Source: Calditrichota bacterium (lineage in GTDB: Bacteria > Electryoneota > AABM5-125-24 > Hatepunaeales > Hatepunaeaceae). From it: DNA of 60,540 nt. Positions 37,554 through 47,352 of this stretch are shown in pieces; the first letter of the stretch is position 1, and each line of letters opens with the position of its first letter. Location of the stretch: the NCBI GenBank assembly GCA_018644935.1, contig JABGPL010000018.1, positions 1-60,540 of the forward strand, read 5' to 3'. Both the position numbers and the translations under genes were made by a program. The notes under the pieces are model-generated. The model made no database searches, had not been told where the DNA came from, and saw only the letters and a program-made list of their open reading frames with translations.

Positions 37554-38003
37554 ATGGCAATACCTGACGCATCGATGGAGTTTAGTAAATTCGATGATCT
37601 TAATGATGAATTAGATTTTCTTTTTAGCAGTTATTTTAAAAACCGACGTTCCGTTTTAATGCCTTCTGAAAAAGGATGGAAACCGAACACCGACATGTAT
37701 GAGACAGATACTGAACTTGTGCTTACTGTGGACATAGCTGGAATATCCTCAAGTGAGATAAAAATTCACCTCCAGAGAAATATCCTCATTTTAAGGGGTA
37801 TCCGAAGAGAACCCATCCACGAAGCCAAGCGAAAATACCACAAAATGGAAATCGATTTTGGACCTTTTGAGCGACGAATCGAACTCCCATGCTCGGTTGG
37901 AGCGGATGGTGTAATTGCAGGTTATTCACTGGGTTTTCTCGAGATCCGCCTTCCTAAATTGGAAAAGGAAAACCAACAACACATTGAAATCAAAATTCTA
38001 TAA
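37554..38003 (+). CDS. Second Hsp20-family small heat-shock protein, cotranscribed with lon
   Basis: The protein has 149 residues behind CGGAGGGAAG. The alpha-crystallin domain runs from about 43 (WKPNTDMYETDTELVLTVDI) to 138, with AGISSSEIKIHLQRNILILRG and GFLEIRLPK. The N-terminal arm is only about 40 residues, and the tail ends IEIKIL, which can provide the I-x-I anchor. It diverges strongly from the first copy. Its stop lies 17 bases before lon, so chaperone and protease are made together, suggesting that substrates are held and then handed to Lon. Confidence 0.88.
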   Translation: MAIPDASMEFSKFDDLNDELDFLFSSYFKNRRSVLMPSEKGWKPNTDMYETDTELVLTVDIAGISSSEIKIHLQRNILILRGIRREPIHEAKRKYHKMEIDFGPFERRIELPCSVGADGVIAGYSLGFLEIRLPKLEKENQQHIEIKIL

Positions 38004-38020
38004 CAAAGTGATAGCATACA

Positions 38021-40372
38021 ATGAGTGAACCTGAGATTACTTTTGAGCAGGAGAGCTTTCCCAAAGAGCTCCCCCTATATATGACGGATGATCTGGTCAT
38101 CTTTCCAAGAATCGTTACCCATTTAGTGGTGAACGAGAAGGAATATATTAACATGGTTAATGATATTCTCGATGGTGGAAAGAAGATGATGACAATTGCA
38201 CTGAAACGTCCAGGACCGGATGGCCAATCACGGATTAATGAACCATACAGCAACGGATGCGTTGTAAGCATTGGGAAGATGTTGAGGATTCCTGACGGTA
38301 CTATTCGCCTGATTATTCAGGGAATTTCAAGAGTTAAAATCAACTTGGTACGCGAAAGTGATAAGAATTACCCTCTTTCAGGAATAACAAAATTAAAGTC
38401 AACTTCAACAAATTCTGACAGACTTGAAGTTTTAACAAGGAGAATTCAAGAAGAATTTGGTGAGATCATCGATTCATCTCAACAATTACCCTATGAGATG
38501 AAAGTCGCTCTCGCGAATATCACAGATCCTGGATCACTCGCTGACCTTGTAGGCGCAAATCTCAATATCAGACCGGATGAGCGTCAGGAAATTTTGGCTA
38601 CCATTGATACTGAAAAACGACTGAACAAAGTATCACAATTAGTCAATCGCGAGCTCAAACTTGCCAAACTTGGCACCAAAATACAAACCGAAGTTACAGG
38701 ATCGATTGAAAAGAACCAGCGGGAGTATTTTTTAAAAGAGCAATTAAAAGCGATCCGAAAAGAGCTTGGTGAAGATAACAACGGTGCCGAGAACAAAGAG
38801 CTCCAAAACCGACTCGAAGCTCTTGACGCTCCAGAGCAGGTAAAAGCTGCGGCGAAAAAAGAGCTGGAGAAATTAGACCGAATTTCTCCATCATCATCTG
38901 AATATACAGTCACCCACACCTATTTGAACTGGCTTCTCGATGTACCATGGGCTGTGTCCTCGAAAGATTCCATTAAGATAGCCAAGGCAAGAGAGATCCT
39001 TGACGAAGAACACTACGGACTAAATGATGTCAAAGAAAGAATTCTTGAATATCTCGCCGTCAGAAAACTGCGAGGAACAGGTCGAGGTTCGATAGTGTGC
39101 TTTGCTGGTCCTCCGGGAGTTGGAAAGACATCTATCGGGAAATCTATCGGCAAGGCACTGGGACGGAAATTTGTCCGTATGTCACTCGGAGGGGTGCGGG
39201 ATGAGGCTGAAATAAGAGGTCACCGACGCACATATGTTGGTGCACTTCCAGGCAGGATAATTCAGAACATAAAAAGAGCGGGAACTAACAACCCGGTATT
39301 TATGCTTGATGAGATTGATAAACTCGGCTCAGATTTCAGGGGAGATCCATCCTCAGCAATGCTTGAGGTTCTTGATCCTGAACAAAACTTTTCTTTTCAG
39401 GATAATTATCTCGAAGTGGATTTCGACCTCTCAAAAGTGATTTTCATAACGACTGCAAACTATCTTGAGACCATCCCACCTCCACTACGTGACCGGATGG
39501 AGATCATCAGGCTACCTGGCTATATTACTACCGAGAAAATTCAGATTGCCAAACGTCACCTAATCCCTCGTCAAATCGAAGAAAATGGCTTAAAGCCAAA
39601 TCAGATTAAATTCAGTGACAGAGCCGTTGAGATAATTGTCGCGCATTACACTCGAGAGGCGGGAGTTAGATGGCTTGAACGCACCATCGGAAAAGTCTGT
39701 AGAAAAGTCGCGGTTCAAGTTGTTGATAAAGACGAAAAAAAGAAGTTCTCGGTTACAGCAAAGAATGTGAGCGATTACCTTGGACCCGCCAAGATTATGA
39801 ATCTGGTTTATACAAGAAAACCTCAGGTCGGGATTGCTAATGGTCTGGCATGGACTTCTGTTGGAGGTGTCATGCTCTATATAGAGGCAATCGCTATGCC
39901 CGGGCAGGGGAGGCTTAAAATCACCGGTCAATTGGGCAGTGTCATGAAAGAATCCGCCGACATAGCGTTGTCTTACATAAGAAAAAATGCAAAAAAGCTA
40001 AAGATACCCAAAGAATTCTTTTCAGAACATGACATTCATGTGCATATTCCGGAGGGAGCTACACCGAAGGACGGTCCATCCGCGGGGATTACGCTCACAA
40101 CAGCTATGGCATCATTATTCTCTGGACGCCCCGTCCGGAACGATATTGCAATGACAGGTGAGATCACCTTACAGGGAAGAGTTCTCCCGATAGGTGGACT
40201 GAGGGAGAAATCGGTTGCCGCTTCCCGAGCTCACATGAAGACCGTAATTTGTCCCATTGGCAACAAGTCAGACCTGGAAGAGATTCCTGAAATTGTAAGA
40301 GAAAAAACAGAGTTCAAGTTTGTAAGTTCAATTGATGAAGTTCTGAAGTCCGTACTACTTCCCAAGCCGTGA
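38021..40372 (+). CDS. lon: ATP-dependent protease Lon
   Basis: The protein has 783 residues, standard for LonA. The N-terminal LON substrate-binding domain covers about 15-210 ([14 protein letters not shown]), followed by a coiled-coil region. The AAA+ module has Walker [10 protein letters not shown] (363-371) and Walker [11 protein letters not shown]. The C-terminal protease domain carries the Ser-Lys dyad: Ser687 in PKDGPSAG and Lys730 in [10 protein letters not shown], with the 43-residue spacing of the family. It degrades misfolded and regulatory proteins in the cytoplasm. The second Hsp20 gene precedes it in the same unit. Confidence 0.97.
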   Translation: MSEPEITFEQESFPKELPLYMTDDLVIFPRIVTHLVVNEKEYINMVNDILDGGKKMMTIALKRPGPDGQSRINEPYSNGCVVSIGKMLRIPDGTIRLIIQGISRVKINLVRESDKNYPLSGITKLKSTSTNSDRLEVLTRRIQEEFGEIIDSSQQLPYEMKVALANITDPGSLADLVGANLNIRPDERQEILATIDTEKRLNKVSQLVNRELKLAKLGTKIQTEVTGSIEKNQREYFLKEQLKAIRKELGEDNNGAENKELQNRLEALDAPEQVKAAAKKELEKLDRISPSSSEYTVTHTYLNWLLDVPWAVSSKDSIKIAKAREILDEEHYGLNDVKERILEYLAVRKLRGTGRGSIVCFAGPPGVGKTSIGKSIGKALGRKFVRMSLGGVRDEAEIRGHRRTYVGALPGRIIQNIKRAGTNNPVFMLDEIDKLGSDFRGDPSSAMLEVLDPEQNFSFQDNYLEVDFDLSKVIFITTANYLETIPPPLRDRMEIIRLPGYITTEKIQIAKRHLIPRQIEENGLKPNQIKFSDRAVEIIVAHYTREAGVRWLERTIGKVCRKVAVQVVDKDEKKKFSVTAKNVSDYLGPAKIMNLVYTRKPQVGIANGLAWTSVGGVMLYIEAIAMPGQGRLKITGQLGSVMKESADIALSYIRKNAKKLKIPKEFFSEHDIHVHIPEGATPKDGPSAGITLTTAMASLFSGRPVRNDIAMTGEITLQGRVLPIGGLREKSVAASRAHMKTVICPIGNKSDLEEIPEIVREKTEFKFVSSIDEVLKSVLLPKP

Positions 40373-40424
40373 TCAGGATATCAGAAATTTCACTTTTTTA
40401 ACAATGCAGGTTAACGGAGGAAGG

Positions 40425-41516
40425 ATGAAGAAGATTGCAATAATTTTGATAGTATTCGCACTGATACTTCCCGCAATTGTGCAAGCTCAAGACTTCAATT
40501 TTGAAGAACAGTTAAGACAATTAGCTACTAAAAATGCACAGGGATATGTCGGACCTTTTGCGACAGCATTTGGGACATCAATGAATTCAGGCTTCTACCA
40601 CACAGCCAAACCCCATAGCTTTCTAGGGTTTGATATAAGTGTAAAAGCAGCTCTCGTCTCAATCCCTGATGAGGGTATGGTTTATGATTTCTATGTTGGT
40701 TCAGCCACTGTGGCCGCTGATCCAGCCTGGATGATTCCAAATAATGAACTAACAGTAGATTTGGAATTACTATATCCTGAAAGAGAATCTCCAACTCTCT
40801 TTGGAAACAATGAAGTAAATGTTATCCAACCTGCTCCAAACGGCGCAGCGGATGCTCTTGAATCTGCCCTTCTGGGTGCAGGAAAAACTCAAGCAGAAAT
40901 TGATATGCTGAAACTCACTCCTGCATGGAATGGTGCAGTCAATCAAATCCAAAGTGGAGCGGTACCTCTAACAACTCCAATGGGGTTTGATTTACCAACT
41001 GTTGGTTTTGCAATGGCGCAGGCTTCCTTAGGTTTGCCTTTTGGAACTGAAGTAATGTTACGCATGCTGCCCGAGTATGATGTTCCAGACGTTGGGAAAA
41101 TAACTCTTTATGGATTTGGTATAAAACACAATCTTGATCAATACATCCCAATTCCCCTTTTTCCCGTTGATATTTCAGCACAATTTGCGATGCAGCAATT
41201 CAAAGTCGGAGATTTCCTCGAATCAAATCACACTATGTGGAATATTCAGGCATCAAAGAAATTGGGCTTTGGCATCAGCTTTACACCCTATATCGGCCTT
41301 GGTATGGAAACGAGTACCATTGACATAAATTACTTAGTCGAGGGAAGTGGGACAATTTTGGATGGTGAAACAGTCACATTTGAGTTAGAGGGTGACAACG
41401 CTTTCAGAACCACGGTGGGATTTAACTTGACTTTACTGCTACTGACAATTAACGCTGATTATTCGATGGGCGAGTATGACGCTGTAACAATTGGCGCTGG
41501 CATTACATTCAGGTAA
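40425..41516 (+). CDS. Probable outer-membrane beta-barrel protein, DUF6588-like
   Basis: The protein has 363 residues from ATG 40425, which has GGAGGAAGG directly upstream. A longer frame starting 7 codons earlier lacks a site. The signal peptide is KKIAIILIVFALILPAIVQAQ. The mature N-terminus (NAQGYVGPFATAFGTSMNSG) and the alternating hydrophobic strands ending in GAGITFR are typical of the DUF6588 class of predicted barrels in FCB-group bacteria. The terminal aromatic/Arg ending suits outer-membrane assembly. The gene may be read through from lon, 52 bases upstream. The role is unknown. Confidence 0.75.
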   Translation: MKKIAIILIVFALILPAIVQAQDFNFEEQLRQLATKNAQGYVGPFATAFGTSMNSGFYHTAKPHSFLGFDISVKAALVSIPDEGMVYDFYVGSATVAADPAWMIPNNELTVDLELLYPERESPTLFGNNEVNVIQPAPNGAADALESALLGAGKTQAEIDMLKLTPAWNGAVNQIQSGAVPLTTPMGFDLPTVGFAMAQASLGLPFGTEVMLRMLPEYDVPDVGKITLYGFGIKHNLDQYIPIPLFPVDISAQFAMQQFKVGDFLESNHTMWNIQASKKLGFGISFTPYIGLGMETSTIDINYLVEGSGTILDGETVTFELEGDNAFRTTVGFNLTLLLLTINADYSMGEYDAVTIGAGITFR

Positions 41517-41523
41517 GACTATT

Positions 41524-41569
41524 ATCCGCAGATTACGCAGAATAAACAAATCCTGCGTAATCTGTGGAT
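41524..41569. terminator. Bidirectional terminator hairpin between convergent genes
   Basis: ATCCGCAGATTACGCAG and CTGCGTAATCTGTGGAT form a 17-base stem with one G-U-type mismatch and a 12-base loop. It sits between the barrel protein gene (plus strand) and the glycyl-tRNA synthetase gene (minus strand). AATTTTAA on the right gives a short U tract for the plus strand. Confidence 0.7.
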
Positions 41570-41576
41570 ATCAATT

Positions 41577-42917
41577 TTAAAGCTTGTCTGCCAGGAACTC
41601 ACCTATCTTGTCCTTGGAAATTCTTTCCTGCTGCAAAGTATCACGCCAGCGTACAGTCACCGTACCGTCTTCAAGAGTCTGATAGTCCAGAGTAAATGCA
41701 AACGGTGTTCCGAGTTCGTCCATGCGACGGTAGCGACGTCCAATTGATCCCTGAATATCGAGGAAGAGAGGCCACCTGCCTCTAAGATTGTTATAGATCT
41801 CTTTGGCGAGGTCCGCTAAACCATCTTTTTTTACTAATGGTAGGATCGCAGCTTTTACCGGAGCGATCTTTGGATCGAGGGATAGGTAAACACGTGTTTC
41901 TTTTTCCTGTTCATCTTCACGATATGCATCACATAATAACATCAGCATTGCCCTGTTGAGCCCTGCTGAAGCCTCTACGATATGCGGTATAAACCTCTCC
42001 TTCGCCTGCGCATCGAAATAGGTCATGTCTTTTCCTGACGCTTCCTGATGACATGTCAAGTCGAAATCGCCGCGGTCATGAAGTCCTTCAAGTTCATGCC
42101 AGCCGAAGGGAAATTCATATTCTATGTCCCACGCTTCCTGTGCATAATGTGCGAGCTTATCTTCAGGATGTTGCAGCCAGCGTAATTTTTCTTCTCGAAC
42201 ACCTAAAGAGAGCAACCAATTCCAGCGTTCCTCACGCCAGTATTCGAGCCACTTTGATGTCTCGCCGGGTCGGACAAAATATTGCATCTCCATCTGCTCG
42301 AACTCACGTGTTCTGAAAATAAAATTCCCGGGTGTTATCTCATTGCGAAAAGCCTTTCCAATCTGGGCGATACCAAATGGCAGTTTTAGCCTGGCGGTAT
42401 CCTGTGTCAATTTATAGTCGAGATAAATACCCTGAGCAGTTTCAGGACGGAAATAACCAATGGCAGCCTCATCTTCGACAGGTCCCATGTTGGTCTTGAA
42501 CATCATATTGAAGTGACGCACATCAGTAAATGAGTCCTTGGTCCCGCATCTTGGACACTGCGGGCTTTTTGTTGTCTCTTGCCCCTCAACTAGAATATCA
42601 TCCGCTTTGAATCTGGCTTTGCATTGTTTGCAGTCGATCAGAGGGTCTGTGAAGTTCTTCAAATGCCCTGAGGCTTCCCAAACATTAGGATGCAGGATTA
42701 CAGCAGAATCTAAACCGACGATGCTATCATGGCTTAAAGTCATGTTCTGCCACCATAACCTCGAAATGTTGTTTTTCATTTCCACACCATATGGACCATA
42801 ATCATACGTCGAGCCAACTCCACCATATATCTCTGAGGATGGAAACACTATCCCCCGTCTTTTGCACAACGCAACGATTTTACTCATTGCATCTGGTGCT
42901 TTTTTATTTTTTCCCAA
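41577..42917 (-). CDS. glyS: Glycyl-tRNA synthetase, single-chain (alpha2) type
   Basis: The protein has 446 residues. It is a class II synthetase of the homodimeric type: IVFPSSEIYGGVGSTYDYGPYGVEMKNN-type N-terminus, motif 2 FRNEITPGNFIFRTREFEQME, and LSLDPKIAPVKAAILPL in the C-terminal anticodon-binding domain. An insertion carries CKQC and CPRC, a likely zinc site. The start is TTG at 42917 with CGGAG 11 bases upstream. The ATG ten codons later has no site. It charges tRNA-Gly in the cytoplasm and is unrelated to its neighbours. Confidence 0.95.
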   Translation of the reverse strand: MGKNKKAPDAMSKIVALCKRRGIVFPSSEIYGGVGSTYDYGPYGVEMKNNISRLWWQNMTLSHDSIVGLDSAVILHPNVWEASGHLKNFTDPLIDCKQCKARFKADDILVEGQETTKSPQCPRCGTKDSFTDVRHFNMMFKTNMGPVEDEAAIGYFRPETAQGIYLDYKLTQDTARLKLPFGIAQIGKAFRNEITPGNFIFRTREFEQMEMQYFVRPGETSKWLEYWREERWNWLLSLGVREEKLRWLQHPEDKLAHYAQEAWDIEYEFPFGWHELEGLHDRGDFDLTCHQEASGKDMTYFDAQAKERFIPHIVEASAGLNRAMLMLLCDAYREDEQEKETRVYLSLDPKIAPVKAAILPLVKKDGLADLAKEIYNNLRGRWPLFLDIQGSIGRRYRRMDELGTPFAFTLDYQTLEDGTVTVRWRDTLQQERISKDKIGEFLADKL

Positions 42918-43118
42918 GTTTCTTTATCTCCGAATATGCTGCTAAAAAAATATCGTCATTGCCATAAAAATAAGCAACAACGACATGTTAACAATTTCAA
43001 TTTGTTTGCAAGTGCTGCGAAAATTACACCATAAGATACGAGAAGATGCGAGCTCTTAGCCACCTTCGCCAACAGTTATCAGTGTCTTAATCATTTAGTT
43101 CAACAACTTGCCCAGAGC
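42918..43118. other. Gap upstream of glyS without recognised genes
   Basis: Together with the repeat to its right this gap exceeds 300 bases. I see the glyS ribosome binding site but no convincing promoter, RNA gene or coding frame. Confidence 0.5.
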
Positions 43119-43243
43119 AGGGGTTGAATATACCCAACCCATTTGTCCCTCTTTACCAATTGCTCGTGGATACGAGACATTGGAAACATTCCGTTTTTCT
43201 ATGCGGTTATCGTCCCCAGCAGGGTTAAAAATTTTCAACCCCT
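43119..43243. repeat. Composite palindrome with two internal hairpins
   Basis: AGGGGTTGAA (43119-43128) is inverted exactly as TTCAACCCCT (43234-43243). Inside the left end GGGTTG pairs with CAACCC (43135-43140), and near the right end GGGTT pairs with AACCC. The right end overlaps the stop codon of the GltD-like gene by two bases. It is built like the element at 46717-46785. Confidence 0.5.
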
Positions 43244-45056
43244 ACTTTGCCATCTCAATTGCAGATCTGGGGCATTCCTCGGCACAAACACCACAACCTT
43301 TGCAGTGGTCAAGGTCAAATGACAGATCTCTTGTTTTAGCATCTCTCAAAACTGCGCCGTCCGGGCAATAGACATGACAGTTACCGCATGAATCACAAGC
43401 TCCGCAATGAAAACATCGCTCGGCTTCATTATGAACCGCCTTTATCCCAATATCTGGTGTAACTTCTGTGAATCCCACTCCCCGACTTTCGGGATCAAGT
43501 TCTTTCTTATAGTTTCGTTCAGCGGGAGAAAAATAGGCGATATTCAGATTTTCAAATTTAACCGGATTTAGGCGATCATAACCAGATGACTTTTCATTAT
43601 TCACAAAACGGGAAACCTTAACAGCATTACTTCGACTTAGTAGGCTGGAATCCAAATCATAGTCTCTTCCTTCAAGCGAATTCGCGATAGACATCGCTGC
43701 TCTTTTCCCTGCTCCAATGGCATGAGCGACTGTTCTGTCCCAGCTCGTAAAATCTCCCCCAACCCAAACACCTTTTAGTTCTGTTCTTCCCCATTTATCA
43801 AGAGGCTTAAGTATGGATGTTTCTTCATCGTTTGTGGTTAGTTGCAGCGAATCTGCATATTCGCCTACAGCTTCTATTACATTGTCGATTAGAATCTCGA
43901 AATCGCTGCCAGGAACGGCTTCGGGTCGTCTCCTTCCACTTTCATCCGGTTTTCCGAGTACATTTCTCACACATCTGAGGAATCGACCTCGACCATTGGG
44001 ATTACGCCTGATCATGTCTGGGCTGACCAAATAAGAAATCTTTACCCCTTCCTCTAAAGCTGCTTCAATTTCATCGTGGAAAGCGGGCATTTCCTGCCTC
44101 GTCCGACGGTAAATAATAGTCGCCTCTGAACCACACCTCAGTGCCGTTCGAGCTGCATCGAGAGCACTATTACCACCTCCAACAACCACCACATTTTTCC
44201 CAAGTTGATGTGGTTCTTCGGATGCAACTCTCGTCAAGAAACTAATAGCGTCCTGCACTACCCATTTCTGATCTGAAAAAACACCACTCTTTCTATGTCC
44301 TGCTGCACCAGGAGCGATAAACACCGCATCGAAATCTTCTTTGAGCCCCTGTATCCCAGTTGCTGGATCAATGTGAGTATTACATTTAAAAACAACACCC
44401 ATCAACTCGAGACGACGAATCTCCTTCTTTAAAATATCGCGGGGGAGTCGATATGCTGGAATTCCATATCTTAACAATCCTCCAGGTTCAGGTGCTCTTT
44501 CAATCACTTCAACGGAATATCCCAATCTTGCCAGCAACCATGCTGCGGAAAGACCTGCAGGGCCTGAGCCGACAATTCTAATACGCTCGGAATGCTTTTC
44601 TCCGGTCAGTAATTCATCAATATAGGAATCATCTCTCGCTGCACGATCTCCGAGATTCCGCTCGATCGCCCCTATATTTACCGCTGTGTCGAACTCGCCC
44701 CGATTGCAAACTGTCTCACAGGGGTGATAACAAACCCTGCCACAGACAGACGGAAGAGGTTGTTCAGACAATAGAAGTCGAACGGCATCATCCCACCTCT
44801 CCTGGCGAGAAGCGAGTAGCCAGCCTTCAATGTCATTTCCCACCGGACAACCACTGCGGCAAGGGGGGAGTTGATTGATGTACCGGGGTGTAATATTTCG
44901 CCAGGAACCTGTTGGAAATACACTTGTGCGCCCCCAGGAAATTGCAACTGGAGGGATTTCGTCAATTGACATTTGTGCAATCGGTTTCGATGCACCTTTG
45001 CGGATATTCTCAAGAGCGGCTTGAGGAATTACCTTAAAATCTGTTTTTTTGCTCAA
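43242..45056 (-). CDS. GltD-like FAD/NAD(P) oxidoreductase with C-terminal ferredoxin domain
   Basis: The protein has 604 residues. An N-terminal segment (IPPVAISWGRTSVFPTGSWR) resembles 2-oxoacid:ferredoxin oxidoreductase delta subunits, followed by the GltD Fe-S domain (CRSGCPVG, then CGRVCYHPCETVCNRG). The FAD-binding motif is GSGPAGLSAAWLLARLG near 160 and the second dinucleotide motif is VVVGGGNSALDAARTALRCG near 290. The C-terminus carries two ferredoxin clusters (CFHCGACDSCGNCHVYCP and CKGCGVCAEECP). It can move electrons between NAD(P)H and ferredoxin. BzdV of the benzoyl-CoA pathway is a comparable protein in my recollection. The start codon is TTG, with GGAAA upstream. Confidence 0.85.
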   Translation of the reverse strand: MSKKTDFKVIPQAALENIRKGASKPIAQMSIDEIPPVAISWGRTSVFPTGSWRNITPRYINQLPPCRSGCPVGNDIEGWLLASRQERWDDAVRLLLSEQPLPSVCGRVCYHPCETVCNRGEFDTAVNIGAIERNLGDRAARDDSYIDELLTGEKHSERIRIVGSGPAGLSAAWLLARLGYSVEVIERAPEPGGLLRYGIPAYRLPRDILKKEIRRLELMGVVFKCNTHIDPATGIQGLKEDFDAVFIAPGAAGHRKSGVFSDQKWVVQDAISFLTRVASEEPHQLGKNVVVVGGGNSALDAARTALRCGSEATIIYRRTRQEMPAFHDEIEAALEEGVKISYLVSPDMIRRNPNGRGRFLRCVRNVLGKPDESGRRRPEAVPGSDFEILIDNVIEAVGEYADSLQLTTNDEETSILKPLDKWGRTELKGVWVGGDFTSWDRTVAHAIGAGKRAAMSIANSLEGRDYDLDSSLLSRSNAVKVSRFVNNEKSSGYDRLNPVKFENLNIAYFSPAERNYKKELDPESRGVGFTEVTPDIGIKAVHNEAERCFHCGACDSCGNCHVYCPDGAVLRDAKTRDLSFDLDHCKGCGVCAEECPRSAIEMAK

Positions 45057-45086
45057 TTGTATTTCCGTTAATGTGGGAGCAGAGGA

Positions 45087-45500
45087 TTAATAAATTGTGT
45101 AATCTTCACCTTCGGGTGTACCGTAACCTGTAAATTCATCATTTTTCAATACATACTTTATCAGGTGATCTTTTCCATCCTTGAACACTTCTGTGGACAA
45201 AGCGGAAATTTCCATAACGGTATCTACAACGAGGAAAGTAAACTTCCATCTATCCTCGACCCGGAAGTTCAGCTTATAAAATCCCGCGTCGGTAAGCTCG
45301 AGCAAAGATGTCGGTTCAATGCCTGTTGTTTTTCGATATTCCATGACGCTTTTATGGATGTCCTTGATAACCACATGAATTTCAGCAGCCCTTTCAGCCT
45401 CTTTTGCTTCTTTCATTTCTCTCAATTTCTTACATGAAGTAAGAAAATTTGCAGAAACTAAGAGAGCAACAATCATTAAAACCGTTAAAAACCGTCTCAT
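45087..45500 (-). CDS. Small lipoprotein with a pseudopilin-like body
   Basis: The protein has 137 residues. The N-terminus (RRFLTVLMIVALLVSANFLTSC) is a lipoprotein signal with lipobox LTSC. A charged helix (KKLREMKEAKEAERAAEIH) is followed by DIHKSVMEYRKTTGIEPTSLLELTDAGF and a short beta part. The helix-then-'ELtdAGF' pattern recalls GspG-type pseudopilins without a prepilin peptidase site, but this is a weak resemblance. It lies between the flavoprotein and acyl-CoA dehydrogenase genes, 30 bases or less from each. The function is unknown. Confidence 0.65.
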   Translation of the reverse strand: MRRFLTVLMIVALLVSANFLTSCKKLREMKEAKEAERAAEIHVVIKDIHKSVMEYRKTTGIEPTSLLELTDAGFYKLNFRVEDRWKFTFLVVDTVMEISALSTEVFKDGKDHLIKYVLKNDEFTGYGTPEGEDYTIY

Positions 45501-45527
45501 TTTTGTTTCCTAAATTAGCAGATATGT

Positions 45528-46679
45528 CTAAAATTTTCCGTCTCTGAGCAAACCACCGGAAATGACAAGTCTCTGAATTTCATTGGTTCCTTCAAAAATT
45601 CTGGTAATCCGAGCATCACGATACATTCTCTCAATCGGATATTCGGACATATAGCCCATTCCACCATGAACCTGTACAGCATCATCCACTACCTGGCAGA
45701 GAGTTTCTGAGGCAAAAAGTTTGCATATGGCAGATTCCCGGCTGAAACTCATGCCCTGATCGCACATCCATGCAGTCCGGTAAGTCATGCTTTCAAGTGC
45801 ATACACTTTAGTTGCCATATTTGCAAGCATCCACTTGACAGCTTGCTGTTCTCCAATAGGCTTCCCAAACTGCATCCGTTCTTTGGCGTGCTGTATAGAT
45901 AGATTCAGAGCTTCTTTGGCTTGACCGAGACACACCGCTGAAAGTGATACTCGACCAACATCCAGAGTTTGCATTGCTACAAGAAAGCCTCGATCCTTGG
46001 TCCCAAGCAAGTTTTCTTTGGGTACCTTTACGTCCTCGAAGAAAATATCGGTCGTATGTGACCCTCTAATGCCCATTTTCTTCTCTGGCTTACCACATGT
46101 GACACCAGGAAAACTCGCTTCTACGATAAACGCTGACATTCCCTTAGTGCCTGCACCGGGTGTTGTTATCGCAAATACCGTGTAAACATCAGATATGCCA
46201 CCATTCGTAATGAATGTCTTTTGTCCATTCATCAAATAGTGATCACCCTTATCCTCCGCCATCGTAGCAACCGCCGCCGCATCAGATCCGGCTTGTGGTT
46301 CTGTCAGGGCAAATGCTGCGAGCATTTCACCTCTCGCCATTGGCTTCATATACTTATCTTTCTGAGCCGGTGAACCAGCAAGATGAACCGCCATTGCGCC
46401 AATCGATTCATGTCCACCGATGACAATTGGTGTATTCATGCAACCACGAGCGAGTTCTTCCATCATGATACAATAGCCGACTTCACCCATGTCGCCCCCG
46501 TCATGCTCCTCCGGGAATACAACTCCCATGAAACCGATTTCTATTGCCTTATCGAGTACCTCGCGACTCACCTCTCCTTCTTCGTCCACCATAGCCGCTC
46601 TCGGTCTTAACTCTTCATCGGCAAATTTCTTTGCCAATTCACGGAGCATTTCATGTTCTTCAGATATGGAAAAGTTCAT
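45528..46679 (-). CDS. Acyl-CoA dehydrogenase
   Basis: The protein has 383 residues from ATG 46679, which has AGGTGG six bases upstream. A GTG three codons earlier overlaps that site. All three acyl-CoA dehydrogenase domains are present: FALTEPQAGSDA (flavin and substrate loop), MGIRGSHTTDIFFEDV, and VQVHGGMGYMSEYPIERMYRDARITRIFEGTNEIQ. The catalytic base is the Glu in IFEGTNE. It oxidises an acyl-CoA to the enoyl-CoA and passes electrons to ETF. In the context of ring-reduction genes it could act on cyclohexanecarboxyl-, glutaryl- or pimeloyl-CoA, but sequence alone does not decide. No ETF genes are in the window. Confidence 0.92.
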   Translation of the reverse strand: MNFSISEEHEMLRELAKKFADEELRPRAAMVDEEGEVSREVLDKAIEIGFMGVVFPEEHDGGDMGEVGYCIMMEELARGCMNTPIVIGGHESIGAMAVHLAGSPAQKDKYMKPMARGEMLAAFALTEPQAGSDAAAVATMAEDKGDHYLMNGQKTFITNGGISDVYTVFAITTPGAGTKGMSAFIVEASFPGVTCGKPEKKMGIRGSHTTDIFFEDVKVPKENLLGTKDRGFLVAMQTLDVGRVSLSAVCLGQAKEALNLSIQHAKERMQFGKPIGEQQAVKWMLANMATKVYALESMTYRTAWMCDQGMSFSRESAICKLFASETLCQVVDDAVQVHGGMGYMSEYPIERMYRDARITRIFEGTNEIQRLVISGGLLRDGKF

Positions 46680-46716
46680 GGTATCCACCTGTTATATAAT
46701 GATTGTCTAAAGCTTT

Positions 46717-46785
46717 CAGTAGTGCAGGCGTCCCTGCCTGCGAAATACCCACACTTTGCAACACGCACGGAGGCGTGTGCTACTG
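46717..46785. repeat. Three-stem palindromic element CAGTAG...CTACTG
   Basis: Outer ends CAGTAG (46717-46722) and CTACTG (46780-46785) are inverted. Inside are two hairpins, GCAGGC/GCCTGC (46724-46741) and ACACGC/GCGTGT (46761-46778). It fills most of the gap between korC and the acyl-CoA dehydrogenase gene and can fold as a cloverleaf. It is not a tRNA. Confidence 0.6.
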
Positions 46786-46827
46786 ATATGCCTTATGTCT
46801 GGGCTACCACCAGCCTCACACCACTTC

Positions 46828-47352
46828 CTAACCTTTAAAACCAAATCCTGCATCAACAGCATTCCCATTGATCTCTTTGAATGCGGGAGGACTCTGCTCA
46901 TCGAGAGTATCTTGCAGGTTATCCTTTGAAACAATTCCACTTGAAGCCACCATTGCAGAGAGCATCACAACGTTTGCCACGCCTCTTCTGCCGATATCCG
47001 TGGCAAGGCTTGTTGCTGGAATTGCGTTCTGCACAACACCTTCAGTCTCTGTCGCATTTACGAGGTGACTATCGTAAAAAACTGTTCCACCCGATTTAAC
47101 GGTGTTGATAAACTTGTCGTAGGCTTCCTGAGACATAGCGACTAAGATATCCGGCTTTGTAACTTTGGGATAACCTATCTGTTCAGTAGAAACAACTACC
47201 CCAGCGTGACAAGCAGAACCCCTCGCCTCAGAACCATAGGATGCTGATTGTGCAGTTTCGAGCTTCGCTGCTACCCCGGCTTGACCCATTATTTTCCCGG
47301 CAAAGATGATCCCCTGCCCACCAAATCCACAGAATAACAGTTCCGTCCGCAT
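46828..47352 (-). CDS. korC: 2-oxoacid:ferredoxin oxidoreductase gamma subunit
   Basis: The protein has 174 residues of the gamma domain (GFGGQGIIFAGKIMGQA, then SYGSEARGSACHAGVVVS). The start overlaps the stop of korB in a TAATG junction, so translation is coupled. It completes the four-subunit enzyme that oxidatively decarboxylates a 2-oxoacid (probably 2-oxoglutarate) to acyl-CoA and reduces ferredoxin. Confidence 0.93.
   Translation of the reverse strand: MRTELLFCGFGGQGIIFAGKIMGQAGVAAKLETAQSASYGSEARGSACHAGVVVSTEQIGYPKVTKPDILVAMSQEAYDKFINTVKSGGTVFYDSHLVNATETEGVVQNAIPATSLATDIGRRGVANVVMLSAMVASSGIVSKDNLQDTLDEQSPPAFKEINGNAVDAGFGFKG

Noticed and set aside
46717..46785. Cloverleaf-like fold between korC and the acyl-CoA dehydrogenase gene considered as a tRNA
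   Set aside because: It lacks a T-arm consensus (GGTTCGAATCC), an anticodon stem of five pairs and an acceptor stem of seven pairs.
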